From: a virus
Reading direction: 5' to 3' (one strand)
Virus record (IMG/VR): IMGVR_UViG_3300029985_000017
Location: 62,001 to 126,000 of that record
DNA length: 64,000 bases
The translations under genes were made by a program, and so were the position numbers. The notes under the pieces were generated by a model that was not told the origin of the DNA, ran no database searches, and saw only the letters and a list, made by a program, of their open reading frames with translations. The stretch's first letter is position 1, and each line of letters starts with the position of its first letter. Of this stretch, positions 17,055 to 25,368 are shown in pieces.

Positions 17055-17831
17055 ATGTCATTACAGAATACTTTGGAAGAAATTAAGAGACTAAAGCCTC
17101 TAGCAGAAGAAGATCTTAGTACTGGACCCATTGAAACATACGTGTCTAGGGAGGGGCGTAAAAGGAATGCTAAAGAACGTTTAAAGGCTCTAAGAGAAGA
17201 GTATATAGACGCTCTTAGGACATCAGCCGTATTTATTATTGTTTCTGGCTCTAATAAAAATGAATTTTTGGACTTGGCTACCAATGAATTTAAATGTTTT
17301 ACAGCTGACCCAGAAGGTTTTTATAAGGACCTAGCCAATCGTTTGCCAAGCGAGCTTTATGCCAATAAAACTTCGGGCGCCAACCTTTTTGACATTATGG
17401 GACGCCATCTAGAAGAAAAGGCGCAAGAAATGCATGTTTTAGGCTATCCTCAATTGATTATGAAGCAACAATATCGAAGGGCTATTAACAATAAAGAAGA
17501 CTTTGTTGAATTGATTAAACAAGCTATTAACGAACAGGTAGGTTCGGAGATCTCCGGCCTTCATATGGTCCGATCATTGGTTGATAGCGCTATCAGCGCA
17601 GAGCATGGACTAAAGCTTACTCCAATCGTTTTGGCTACAGATGATGAAAACTTGGCTTTGGATTTTAATAGCACCTTTAATAGGATTGGTTCCCGTTCAT
17701 TTTTGGTTGCAGCTGGAAAGGGCGCTAAAGCCGTTAAATCTAGGGAAGGAACTTTTGCTCTTAAAGAAGTGACTAAAGAAAGTGTGGAAAATGTCTTGAC
17801 AAATGTAAGAAACTTGTGTAAAACTAGATGA
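17055..17831 (+). CDS. Hypothetical protein, 258 aa
   Basis: Preceded by a strong AAGGAG site. The N-terminal third is helical and charged. The middle and C-terminal part look alpha/beta (AVFIIVSGSNKNEFLDLATN; PIVLATDDENLALDFNSTFN). It directly precedes the ssDNA-binding gene, whose promoter lies inside its last 40 bases. That context suggests DNA replication or recombination, but I do not recognise the fold. Confidence 0.65.
   Translation: MSLQNTLEEIKRLKPLAEEDLSTGPIETYVSREGRKRNAKERLKALREEYIDALRTSAVFIIVSGSNKNEFLDLATNEFKCFTADPEGFYKDLANRLPSELYANKTSGANLFDIMGRHLEEKAQEMHVLGYPQLIMKQQYRRAINNKEDFVELIKQAINEQVGSEISGLHMVRSLVDSAISAEHGLKLTPIVLATDDENLALDFNSTFNRIGSRSFLVAAGKGAKAVKSREGTFALKEVTKESVENVLTNVRNLCKTR
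17796..17824 (+). promoter_or_regulatory. Sigma70-like promoter for the ssDNA-binding gene
   Basis: TTGACA (17796-17801), a 17-base spacer and TAAAAC (17819-17824), inside the end of the previous gene. The predicted start near 17831 leaves a leader of about 48 bases with a purine-rich GAGAG site before ATG 17879. A dedicated promoter suits a protein needed in stoichiometric amounts. Confidence 0.5.
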
Positions 17832-17878
17832 TAGATGAAATTGAAAGAATATCAAAAATAAAGAAAGAGAGAAATAAT

Positions 17879-18919
17879 ATGTCAGTAAAAATTGGTAAAG
17901 CTCGTTTTGGTGGTCAACAACAAATTCAACGTAGGTATTTTAAATTGAAGGATGGAGAACAAGCCTATCGTATTTTGCCTCCTATTAAGGAATTGGCTGA
18001 TTCAGGCCGTTGGTCCATATTTCATAGCGTTCATTATGGCTATAAGTCTACTGATGAAAAGTTTAAGCCTTTTATTAGCCCAGAAGTTAAGAACCGTAAG
18101 ACGGGTATGATTGAAGTACCAGACGCCGCTAAAGAACGTATTCAAAGCCTTAAAGCTAAATTGGACGAAGCCAAGGCATCAGGTAATTCAGCGGCTCTCG
18201 AAAAACTCAATTTTTTGGTTGGTCAAACTGGGCTATACAATCTAGATAACAATCATTATATGAACGTAATTGATGCCCAAGGCAATATCGGTGTCCTTAA
18301 GCTTCGACATAAGGCTAAACTTGCTTTGGAAGCTGAAATTAAAGCTCTAAACGCTGATGGCCATGACCCTTTGAGCGTTGAGGACGGTCGCTTCTTTGTA
18401 TTTACTCGTACTGGTATGGGTCGCGACACTACTTTTGGTGTTAAGGTTTTGAAGGAAAAGATCATTGTCCAGGGCATTGGAAGTGTTGAACGCGATGTTG
18501 TTCATGCACTTGATGACGCTCTTTTGGGACGACTTGAAGCCGAAGGTTCAGATTTGGATAAGATCTTTAGGCGTCCAACTGCTGAGCAAGTACAAAAGAT
18601 CGTAGAAAGTTCAAATTTGATGACCGGCATTACACCATACTTGGATACATTGTTTGGTAAGAATGCTAGTGCCGAACAAACTGCAACAGAAGAAGATGCT
18701 CCAGATGCTGAAGAACCAGCGCCTAAAGCCTCTACGGTAGCTCCTGTAAAGCCCTTGGTTGCTCCAGTTGCTGCGGCTGTGGTTGCTCCAGTTGCTGCGG
18801 CTGTGGTTGCACCTGTAACTCCAAGCGTAGCTCCTGTAAAGCCAAAAACAAGCGCTGCAAGTATCACTGAGATGTCAAATGACGAGTTCCTAGAACGCCT
18901 CAATTCAGGGTCTCTCTAG
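17879..18919 (+). CDS. Single-stranded DNA-binding protein (T4 gp32-like)
   Basis: A 346-residue protein resembling gp32-type ssDNA-binding proteins. It has a basic N-terminus, then an OB-fold region beginning YFKLKDGEQAYRILPP and continuing through WSIFHSVHYGY and HYMNVIDAQGNIGVLKL, with FFVFTRTGMGRDTTFGVKVL towards its end. The gp32 zinc cysteines are absent. The C-terminus has a duplicated Ala/Val/Pro linker (APVAAAVVAPVAAAVVAPV) and an acidic-leaning end (EMSNDEFLERLNSGSL), the usual partner-docking tail. It lies two genes before the RecA-like recombinase. ATG 17879 is chosen over ATG 17828 because it has a site and follows the promoter. Confidence 0.7.
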   Translation: MSVKIGKARFGGQQQIQRRYFKLKDGEQAYRILPPIKELADSGRWSIFHSVHYGYKSTDEKFKPFISPEVKNRKTGMIEVPDAAKERIQSLKAKLDEAKASGNSAALEKLNFLVGQTGLYNLDNNHYMNVIDAQGNIGVLKLRHKAKLALEAEIKALNADGHDPLSVEDGRFFVFTRTGMGRDTTFGVKVLKEKIIVQGIGSVERDVVHALDDALLGRLEAEGSDLDKIFRRPTAEQVQKIVESSNLMTGITPYLDTLFGKNASAEQTATEEDAPDAEEPAPKASTVAPVKPLVAPVAAAVVAPVAAAVVAPVTPSVAPVKPKTSAASITEMSNDEFLERLNSGSL

Positions 18920-18929
18920 TTAAATATAG

Positions 18930-19022
18930 GGTTTCCGAGTAGGCAGGAAGTAAACGATATTTAATCGTCCAGCGGGTAGGGAAACCAGACCCGGTAGCCA
19001 ATGATGATATCGGCCCTTTTTT
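18930..19022 (+). ncRNA. Candidate structured RNA / attenuator after the ssDNA-binding gene
   Basis: Several helices can be drawn. GGTTTCC (18930-18936) pairs with GGAAACC (18980-18986). ACGAT/ATCGT (18954-18958 with 18964-18968) forms a hairpin between them. CGGGT/ACCCG (18973-18977 with 18989-18993) encloses the GGAAACC strand in its loop, so the first helix would form a pseudoknot. A further stem CCGGTA/TATCGG (18991-18996 with 19008-19013, one G-U pair) shares bases with ACCCG and is followed by six T at 19017-19022. Mutually exclusive pairing before a T-run is what an attenuator or riboswitch looks like. No known class is recognised. Confidence 0.45.
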
Positions 19023-19034
19023 ATAGAGGTTAAA

Positions 19035-19253
19035 ATGCTTGGAATTTATTTAGATCTACAAATAGGATTGAAAACTATTAGTTTTGAGATTCACCCATTG
19101 TCTTGGACTTTAAAACCCTATAAAGCTGGTTATACTGACCCTGATTTTGATGTTAATATGGATTATAATATTTTTTATAGTTTTTTGTGTTTTAGTATAA
19201 GATTTAAGAAAAGAATGGATTTGTCACAGTTTTTGATTGACAAATCAAAATAG
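19035..19253 (+). CDS. Hypothetical protein, 72 aa
   Basis: A short protein starting at ATG 19035 with an AGAGG site just after the T-run of the structured RNA. It is rich in aromatic residues (DYNIFYSFLCFSIRF) and could be a small beta protein or a membrane-associated one, though there is no long uninterrupted hydrophobic helix. Not recognised. If the RNA upstream is a switch, this is its most direct target. Confidence 0.5.
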   Translation: MLGIYLDLQIGLKTISFEIHPLSWTLKPYKAGYTDPDFDVNMDYNIFYSFLCFSIRFKKRMDLSQFLIDKSK

Positions 19254-19265
19254 ATGGGTTAGACT
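19237..19265 (+). promoter_or_regulatory. Sigma70-like promoter for the gene at 19272
   Basis: TTGACA (19237-19242), a 17-base spacer and TAGACT (19260-19265). Six bases separate it from ATG 19272, and there is no ribosome binding site, so a leaderless transcript is predicted. This operon would contain the recombinase gene. Confidence 0.65.
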
Positions 19266-19271
19266 CTTAAG

Positions 19272-19805
19272 ATGAGCGACGAACTTCAAAAAGATCAAAC
19301 CATAGTTCTTCCACCCTTTGGAAAATCACCACAACTAAGATTAGAAATGGGAGCTATTAGAGAAGCTGAAATTCGATTGATTGAAGCCAAAACCGTTAAT
19401 CCTTCTACCTATCCCGATCTTAGTCACTGCTATAACGAGTCATATCGCGTGCTTAAGACGCATTTGAGTAATATTGGATACCAGATTAATATGGCAGATA
19501 AAGCCTTAGAAGAGGCTAAGGCAGATATTATTTTAGGCAGCTATGCTGAGTTTTTAAAAGATAAGCCAAAGTCCGCAGGAAATGCGGAGCTTAGGAACGC
19601 TTTTCTCATTAGAGATCCCGCTTACAACGCAGCCTTGGACCGCAAAAATCAACTTTTGGCTATCCAATCAAATTTCGAAGGCAAGATTAAGGTTTTGGAA
19701 AATGTAGTTTCGTTTATGAAACAAAAAATGTATTTGATTAGTCGCTCTGGTTTGAGCAATGAAAATCTATATGTAACCAGTGGAAAAGGAAATAAAAATG
19801 GCTAA
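19272..19805 (+). CDS. Hypothetical helical protein next to the recombinase, 177 aa
   Basis: Mostly alpha-helical, charged and cytoplasmic (REAEIRLIEAKTV; YQINMADKALEEAKADIIL; LDRKNQLLAIQSNFEGKIKV). It is co-transcribed with the RecA-like gene, which starts inside its last codons (ATGGCTAA), and follows the ssDNA-binding gene. In T4-type systems a small helical mediator (UvsY) loads the recombinase onto coated ssDNA. Size, helicity and position are compatible with such a mediator, but I see no sequence hallmark of UvsY. Confidence 0.6.
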   Translation: MSDELQKDQTIVLPPFGKSPQLRLEMGAIREAEIRLIEAKTVNPSTYPDLSHCYNESYRVLKTHLSNIGYQINMADKALEEAKADIILGSYAEFLKDKPKSAGNAELRNAFLIRDPAYNAALDRKNQLLAIQSNFEGKIKVLENVVSFMKQKMYLISRSGLSNENLYVTSGKGNKNG

Positions 19806-20847
19806 TAAATGGCTTTCGGATTTGAAGAAACTAGATTCAGCAGTAGATTTTGATTACGATAGTTATGCACCTGAGAACTGCTTTTACACGCCTTCCCCCT
19901 ATCTTAACTGGCTAACTGGTAATAAGGCCAATGGATTCCCCAAGAATAGTAGTATCCTATTCTTTAGCGAACCAAAATCTGGTAAGAGCTTCCTTTGTCT
20001 TTCTATGATTGCCGAGATGCATAAGCGAGATCCTGAAGGTATTGCAGTTTACGTATCCACAGAGCTTCGTGGTCAACTTCAGGCCATTAACTTTCCTGGA
20101 GTTGATCCAGATCGTGTTTTGATCATAGACTCTAATGACCCTGTAGAGATCTTTGATGAGCTTTTAGATCAAAATCTTAAAGCAAAAGTTCAAGATGGCA
20201 TGCCTTTAAGAATGATTATTTTGGACTCTGTAACCGGTATTTTGGGAGTTAAGAGAAAAGCTGCTGAAAGCATTGAACAACATCTTATTGGCGATTCCGC
20301 GTTGACTATCGGCAATGCAATGCAAAACATTGTACCGTGGTGTAAGAGGAACAAGATCATGCTTATTGGTACAGCTCAAATTCGTGCCAATATTGACTCT
20401 AATCCTTATGCTGAAAAGACCAAAATGCAAGCTAGTTTTGCTGTTAAACATGCTTTTGAATACTTCATTAGCGTTAAACGAGCTAATGCTGCTGACGACA
20501 AAAAAGATCTAGAAGGTAAAACCTTTGAAGATGAGATCAAGGATGCTAGGGGAAACAACTTAATCAACGCCCACAAAGTTTATGCCAAAGTTGAGGGTTC
20601 ATCTATTGGTCCTGCAGGTCGTGCAGGTGTGTTCACCATTTCTTATACCCATGGATTAATCAATCAACACGAAGAGACTTTTTTCTTGGGCACCACTACT
20701 GGTGTTATTAAAAAGGAAGGAACCCGTAATTATTTCTTCGACGATAAGAAATGGTCTTCAAAAGGCGATTGCGCCAATGCTATTAAAGATGATCCAAAAT
20801 TGGCTGCCGCTATTCTGGAGGAAGTCCGTAAGTTAGACGATAAATGA
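19798..20847 (+). CDS. RecA/UvsX-like recombinase
   Basis: A 349-residue RecA-fold ATPase. Walker A is SEPKSGKS (57-64). Walker B is RMIILDSVTG (Asp143). An L1/L2-type region follows (IGDSALTIGNAMQNIVPWCK; LIGTAQIRANIDSNP), with a C-terminal extension. Its length and N-terminal region fit phage UvsX-type strand-exchange proteins. It would form filaments on ssDNA coated by the protein encoded at 17879 and act with SbcCD and RuvC in recombination-dependent replication. ATG 19798 (site GGAAA) is preferred to the longer upstream start; it overlaps the previous stop by 8 bases. Confidence 0.88.
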   Translation: MANKWLSDLKKLDSAVDFDYDSYAPENCFYTPSPYLNWLTGNKANGFPKNSSILFFSEPKSGKSFLCLSMIAEMHKRDPEGIAVYVSTELRGQLQAINFPGVDPDRVLIIDSNDPVEIFDELLDQNLKAKVQDGMPLRMIILDSVTGILGVKRKAAESIEQHLIGDSALTIGNAMQNIVPWCKRNKIMLIGTAQIRANIDSNPYAEKTKMQASFAVKHAFEYFISVKRANAADDKKDLEGKTFEDEIKDARGNNLINAHKVYAKVEGSSIGPAGRAGVFTISYTHGLINQHEETFFLGTTTGVIKKEGTRNYFFDDKKWSSKGDCANAIKDDPKLAAAILEEVRKLDDK

Positions 20848-20870
20848 TATAAAACACCAAGGACATAAAA

Positions 20871-21857
20871 ATGCCAAAAGTTGAAAGACCTGCAGCGGGC
20901 GTTAAAAGAATCAATTGCAAAGAAGAATTTGAAAGTTGCTATTTAAGGCACCAATATATTCGTAGGGCCAAATACAATCCTACTAGGGAAGAAATGGAAC
21001 CCTATAACTTTATTATAGAAAAGTTTGCCAGAAACACGTTCTATACGTATAAAAATCTATTTTTATTGGTAGGTCTTGATTTAGATGATGTTACCAATGC
21101 TGCTCAGGTTCATCTAATCAGTTATCTTGGTTTATTCGCATTGGAACGTAATCCCAAAAAATTGTCTGATTTCAAGAAACTGTTTAAAAACCGTAATTCC
21201 ATTAGATGTTCTAAAGAAGACCTGCTAAACAAGAATAAGGCTAACTTTACTTGTTTCATTAAACAACGCCTTGAAGACATGGTTAGGGTATGTCGTCAAA
21301 AGGCTAAAAATATTAAGGGATTGCGCCCAGAAGAGTTTATTGTATTTAAAGGTACAAAACAACCTCCCAAAGATATTGAGGACTTGCTAGAAAACCACGA
21401 AAAATATGAGTACCATCCAGTAGATGCTTCGGTTTTTAAAACTATTAAAAGGCGTATGAAAGATAAGCAGGAAGGGCCTGTATACCTTTGCAATGAACTA
21501 TGGTACGTTTGTGTTCCTATCAGAAAAAAAATGCTTAGTCTTACCGATTTTGCTTGCAAAAATTATGACCCATATGATAATCTACATAACATGAATCCAG
21601 AAGAGATTTATGAAGTCACTCAAGAATCTAGCTGGGAAGCTAAATGGTTAGAATTTAGTGTGTTAGAAGATGAAGATAAAGTTAAGATTGTAGAAGATTT
21701 TATTAAAGAAAACAATAAAAATCCTAAGTTTAAAGAAGAATTAAGAATCGCACGAAAATTTCTTGGCACAGAGTTTAAAGAAGGCAATCCTAAGAAAGTT
21801 ATAAATACTGTTAAACAGTCTGAATTGAGCATTAAAAATGGATCATCCAACATTTGA
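20871..21857 (+). CDS. Putative sigma-factor-like transcription protein
   Basis: A 328-residue protein whose N-terminal third resembles sigma70 region 2. It has a helix (FIIEKFARNTFYTY), then LVGLDLDDVTNAAQVHLISY in place of the GLDLEDLIQEG core, and NKANFTCFIKQRLEDMVRVC like the 2.3-2.4 promoter-melting helix. No convincing region 4 helix-turn-helix is visible. T4 gp55, a late sigma lacking a normal region 4, is a precedent for reading only a -10 element. Such elements occur before the tail genes here. The resemblance is by eye, so a different helical DNA-binding protein is possible. It has a good AAGGA site. Confidence 0.45.
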   Translation: MPKVERPAAGVKRINCKEEFESCYLRHQYIRRAKYNPTREEMEPYNFIIEKFARNTFYTYKNLFLLVGLDLDDVTNAAQVHLISYLGLFALERNPKKLSDFKKLFKNRNSIRCSKEDLLNKNKANFTCFIKQRLEDMVRVCRQKAKNIKGLRPEEFIVFKGTKQPPKDIEDLLENHEKYEYHPVDASVFKTIKRRMKDKQEGPVYLCNELWYVCVPIRKKMLSLTDFACKNYDPYDNLHNMNPEEIYEVTQESSWEAKWLEFSVLEDEDKVKIVEDFIKENNKNPKFKEELRIARKFLGTEFKEGNPKKVINTVKQSELSIKNGSSNI

Positions 21858-22446
21858 AGAGATCGTAAGGGCTTGGGCCTTAGATTATGATGACCGCGTA
21901 CCCTCTGAAGGAAGGGAACGTAGGGAGGCCTTTATAGTTTTGTTAGGCAATCTAGCAGACCATGGCTTCCTTAAAGAAAGTGTTGATAGTTCCAAAAAAG
22001 AAAAGATTGTTCGCTCTTGTGTAAACCCTAATCATAGGGACAAAAAGAAACTTAAAAGTTGGATTTCAATGGTTGTAAACGACCTTGAAGCCGCGATGCT
22101 GGTTTACTATGGAACTGTCAAGATTCGTAGAGATGTTTTAACCCAAGAAATGTCTAATAAACTTGATGGGATGGCTAAAAAAGCTGAAGAAACTAGAGCT
22201 TTGAGGACACCAGATAGTGAAGAAGATTCTGAAGAAGATAATGTAGAGGAGCCTTTTAATTTAGATGGCATCCCTTTGGATATAAGTTCTAGCGCGATTC
22301 CTTTAGACTTTTCGGAAAAGCCTAAGACTAAAAGTGACCCTAAAGTAGTAGAGATGACTGATGAAGAGTTTGACGAGATAGACGGACCCGAACCAATTTG
22401 GGATACGGAACTCATGGAGAAGCTTGGGGTTAAATTAGATGAGTAA
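21838..22446 (+). CDS. Hypothetical protein, 202 aa, preceding the helicase
   Basis: The N-terminal 120 residues look folded and helical. The rest is strongly acidic and disordered (EEDSEEDNVEEP; VEMTDEEFDEIDGPEPIWD). It overlaps the sigma-like gene by 20 bases and the helicase by 8. An acidic-tailed protein immediately before a DnaB-like helicase could be a loader or adaptor, but no AAA+ motif or other hallmark is present. Confidence 0.6.
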   Translation: MDHPTFEEIVRAWALDYDDRVPSEGRERREAFIVLLGNLADHGFLKESVDSSKKEKIVRSCVNPNHRDKKKLKSWISMVVNDLEAAMLVYYGTVKIRRDVLTQEMSNKLDGMAKKAEETRALRTPDSEEDSEEDNVEEPFNLDGIPLDISSSAIPLDFSEKPKTKSDPKVVEMTDEEFDEIDGPEPIWDTELMEKLGVKLDE

Positions 22447-23593
22447 CCCAAAACCTATCTCTGAGGCTTTAGAAAAATTCAATGCTTCTTTAGAAAAAGA
22501 CAAAGAATTGGATAAAAAGAAAGAAAGTCTTAGAGAAAAGAAACTCATAGTAGATGATCACAAATATACTAATGAACTTGAAAAAATCAGACAAAATGAA
22601 TTGGATCTAAAAAGAATTACCGATTCTAATGTTGGTATTTTAGACGAAGAAAAGATTCTCAAGATCCAAGAAGAAAATAGAAACTACCTTAATAACCTAA
22701 ACGATTCTTTGGTTTTTCTAGATCCAAAGCTAACTAAACTAATTAGTGCATGGCCAGGAAATCTTATCTTGGTTGGTTCCTGCACCAATGGCGGGAAAAG
22801 TACATTAACCGCCAATTTGATGCTCAAGACTATTGGACAAAAGAGAGCAAGTGATGGAAAGAATAGAACGGTACTTGTAATCTCAAATGAAGAGTCACCT
22901 TATAGTGTTTATAATAGGTTGACTTGCTTAGTTAGAGGTTATAATTTTAATGATATTGATAATTTTACCCAAGAGCAAAAGGATGAATTAGTAGAATACG
23001 TCGGTAGATGGGCCAGACTTGGCATCACTGTCATAGAAGATGACGGACACGGACTAACCACTAGTTTAGAGGGTATCCAATCTATTTTTCAGAATTTATT
23101 CAAGACAAAGACCTGGTATGATATGGTGATTTTGGATTATATTCAAAAGGTTACCAATAGTAAGAGGGCAAATCTATCTGATTGGCAAGTAATGCTTAAA
23201 ACCATGGAGTGTTTGGATATTTACAAAAATACTTATCCAGCACCAATCGTTGTAACCTCGCAATTAAAAACCCAAACAAAAGACGGTGATAACAATGATA
23301 TGGACTTTAAAGAAAGACTGTGCGGACGAAAAGATATACTTAATCCGTGCACAGTTGGTATTGAACTAATACCAGATAGAGAACTTTCTCGTTCTAGATT
23401 CGTTCTTAGAAAAAGTCGTTATAGAGGCGAAAAAGTAGGGAGATTCCATGATATGGGATTTGAAAATGGTAAGTTCGTGCCTTATAGCGATGAATTTAAA
23501 GCTAAAGTAGCAAAAAAGAAAGAAGATAGAGAGTATAAAGATAGCCTTGGTAAGCACGGAATAGAAAACAAAGAAACAAAGGAGCAAGTATGA
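22439..23593 (+). CDS. DnaB-like replicative helicase
   Basis: A 384-residue RecA-fold helicase. Walker A is GSCTNGGKST (113-122). A strand with a conserved Glu follows (VLVISNEESPYSVYNRL), then Walker B DMVILDYIQKV, a sensor-like VVTSQLKTQ, and the arginine-rich end SRSRFVLRKSRYRGEKVGRF typical of DnaB/gp41 enzymes. The N-terminal 100 residues are a charged coiled coil in place of the usual DnaG-binding domain, matching the presence of a non-DnaG primase two genes downstream. It would unwind DNA 5'-3' at the fork for the PolIII-like polymerase. Confidence 0.85.
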   Translation: MSNPKPISEALEKFNASLEKDKELDKKKESLREKKLIVDDHKYTNELEKIRQNELDLKRITDSNVGILDEEKILKIQEENRNYLNNLNDSLVFLDPKLTKLISAWPGNLILVGSCTNGGKSTLTANLMLKTIGQKRASDGKNRTVLVISNEESPYSVYNRLTCLVRGYNFNDIDNFTQEQKDELVEYVGRWARLGITVIEDDGHGLTTSLEGIQSIFQNLFKTKTWYDMVILDYIQKVTNSKRANLSDWQVMLKTMECLDIYKNTYPAPIVVTSQLKTQTKDGDNNDMDFKERLCGRKDILNPCTVGIELIPDRELSRSRFVLRKSRYRGEKVGRFHDMGFENGKFVPYSDEFKAKVAKKKEDREYKDSLGKHGIENKETKEQV

Positions 23594-23964
23594 CACATGA
23601 ACAAATCCAAGAATTGAATAATTTGAGTATGGCAGTTTTTCGTAGCAAGAGCAAATGGCGTAAGATGGTAGAACAAGGGGTAGCAGAACTTGTGGTGGAA
23701 GATACGACCAGGTTGACATCGGATGGTACTGAAACTACCGTCAAGACTGCTAAAATGCATGTTGGAGCTAAAGGTGGAGAAGTACCCCAATATACTTTGC
23801 AACGGTATACGCCTGAATCTGTTAAGGAATTTATGCTTAAAGTTATATATGAGCGCCAACTATATTTTGATGCCATTAGAAAAGTTAAGGAAAAAGAAGA
23901 AGAAGATCTTAAAAAAGAACTACAAAAACAAGCTGTTGAAGAAGCCTCGGGAACATCAGTTTAA
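23590..23964 (+). CDS. Hypothetical protein, 124 aa, between helicase and primase
   Basis: Starts in an ATGA overlap with the helicase (site GGAG). The middle is beta-rich and the C-terminal third is a Lys/Glu coiled coil (RKVKEKEEEDLKKELQKQAV). It ends just before the primase promoter. Not recognised; a helicase-associated role is suggested only by coupling. Confidence 0.6.
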   Translation: MTHEQIQELNNLSMAVFRSKSKWRKMVEQGVAELVVEDTTRLTSDGTETTVKTAKMHVGAKGGEVPQYTLQRYTPESVKEFMLKVIYERQLYFDAIRKVKEKEEEDLKKELQKQAVEEASGTSV

Positions 23965-23966
23965 AC

Positions 23967-23995
23967 TTGACTTTTATAAATCCTCGGGATAAGAT
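23967..23995 (+). promoter_or_regulatory. Sigma70-like promoter for the primase gene
   Basis: TTGACT (23967-23972), a 17-base spacer and TAAGAT (23990-23995). The -10 box directly touches the first possible ATG (23996), but the second in-frame ATG (24002) lies 6 bases after it, at the expected transcription start. This favours 24002 as the start codon and a leaderless message. Confidence 0.7.
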
Positions 23996-24001
23996 ATGGG
24001 T

Positions 24002-24871
24002 ATGGAAGATTTAAAAACTTTCTTAAGCCTAATGTTTGATCCCGAGGACACAGTAATAGTCTCAGATTCAAAATTTTCAATGCATGCAGTACCATTGCCC
24101 ATGGTTTTTTCTGGGGAAGTAACCTTAGTACCTTCCAGTCAGAACATGCAAATTAAAAAGGTTAAATCAGATCAGTTGATCTTTGCTGCCCTAAATCCTA
24201 CTAAAGGTTTTAGAAAAGATAGTAATTGTTATAAACTAAGAAATTTCTTGGTTGAAATGGATAATTACGAAAGAAACGCTCAAATTCAATATATCAAAGA
24301 GACAGGTTTACCATATTCTGGTATGGTCTGGAGCGGTTCAAAATCAGTTCATACTTTAGTATCATTAGAAGAAGATACACTAAGCGAAAAAGAATACCGC
24401 ATACTATATAAATGGATGCTTAATATCGTAGCCCTATCAGACCAAGCTTTGGGCAATCCCTCTAGGAGCATAAGGTTACCTGGAGCTATTAGAGCTGAAA
24501 CCGGTAATATACAGGAGCTTATAGAGCTTAAAACCAGGATTAAATTAGAAGACTTCATGGTTTGGCTTAATCGCTATCCAGATTTAAGACCAAAAGTAAA
24601 GGAACATAAAAAACACTTGACAAATGGTTTTGACTATGAGAAGCTAAGTCTATGGGCCACAGCTCAATTTAAGAATGGAATAGATTTTACTAACGGTAGA
24701 AATAGGGCTTTTTTTAATCTTTCTTGTGATTTGTATAGTAGCGGCCTTACAGAGGATGAAGCGGTAGAAGTTTTGAACCAATATTTTATAGAAGAGCATG
24801 ATTTTAGAGAAAAAGAATTTTTAAAGACTATATCTCAAGCATATAGTTTTATGGCAAATAAAGGCAAATGA
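24002..24871 (+). CDS. Archaeo-eukaryotic-type primase (AEP/PrimPol-like)
   Basis: A 289-residue protein with the AEP motif pattern. Motif I is LVEMDN (Glu85, Asp87). Motif II is SGSKSVHTLVSL (His117). Motif III is the LSDQA acidic residue (Asp147), followed by NPSRSIRLPGAIR (152-164), a run seen in RepA/PrimPol-like primases. The last 90 residues are helical, like a PriCT domain. Such enzymes make RNA or DNA primers, and would pair with the DnaB-like helicase at 22439. The start is placed at ATG 24002 rather than 23996 from the promoter position. It overlaps the next gene by 4 bases. Confidence 0.7.
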   Translation: MEDLKTFLSLMFDPEDTVIVSDSKFSMHAVPLPMVFSGEVTLVPSSQNMQIKKVKSDQLIFAALNPTKGFRKDSNCYKLRNFLVEMDNYERNAQIQYIKETGLPYSGMVWSGSKSVHTLVSLEEDTLSEKEYRILYKWMLNIVALSDQALGNPSRSIRLPGAIRAETGNIQELIELKTRIKLEDFMVWLNRYPDLRPKVKEHKKHLTNGFDYEKLSLWATAQFKNGIDFTNGRNRAFFNLSCDLYSSGLTEDEAVEVLNQYFIEEHDFREKEFLKTISQAYSFMANKGK

Positions 24872-25368
24872 TGAAACGTGATGATGAAATCAACAGATTA
24901 ATCAAATATGCCCAAGGGCTTAACACTATGGTTAAGTTCAAGCAAGTTAAAGGTCCTAATTTAGATGCTGCCGAGTGGAATATAGATGGATCGGAAATAA
25001 CCGTATACACAAAGCCTAAAACTGCAAAAATAGATATCGTGCTTTGTTTAATTCATGAGCTAGGGCATCAACTAGAACACATTCATGGTAATAATAGAGA
25101 ATTAGATGAAAAACTAGATGAAGCTTTGGAACCAGAAGAAGCCAATAAAAAACATCGTAAAAATCTATATAATTGGGAACTAAAAGGATCGACTTGGTGG
25201 GAAACCATATATAAAGAAACTGATTGCCAATTTAATATAAATAGGCTTTATAAAGAAAAAGAATACGATCTATGGCAATATGTTGTTTATTGCGAAAAGG
25301 GTAAATTTCCAACACATAGCGAAAAAAAGAAAAAACGTAAAGAGCTTAAAAGTAAATACAAAGTATGA
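24868..25368 (+). CDS. HExxH metallopeptidase-like protein
   Basis: A 166-residue cytoplasmic protein with a zinc-peptidase motif LCLIHELGHQLEHIHG (HELGH at 63-67), like small ImmA/IrrE- or SprT-type peptidases. The third zinc ligand is not obvious; a downstream Glu or His could serve. There is no signal peptide. ImmA/IrrE-like proteins cleave repressors, but there is no repressor gene beside it, so the target is unknown. Coupled to the primase and to the CYTH gene by 4-base overlaps. Confidence 0.6.
   Translation: MMKRDDEINRLIKYAQGLNTMVKFKQVKGPNLDAAEWNIDGSEITVYTKPKTAKIDIVLCLIHELGHQLEHIHGNNRELDEKLDEALEPEEANKKHRKNLYNWELKGSTWWETIYKETDCQFNINRLYKEKEYDLWQYVVYCEKGKFPTHSEKKKKRKELKSKYKV

Noticed and set aside
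18930-19000. A tRNA-like element, since a folded region is followed by GTAGCCA
   Set aside because: No acceptor stem, anticodon arm or T-loop pattern fits. The helices seen are those of the structured RNA candidate. No tRNA was found anywhere in the window.
24616-24645. TTGACA-like box inside the primase gene
   Set aside because: No -10 box at the right distance and no downstream gene start that would use it.
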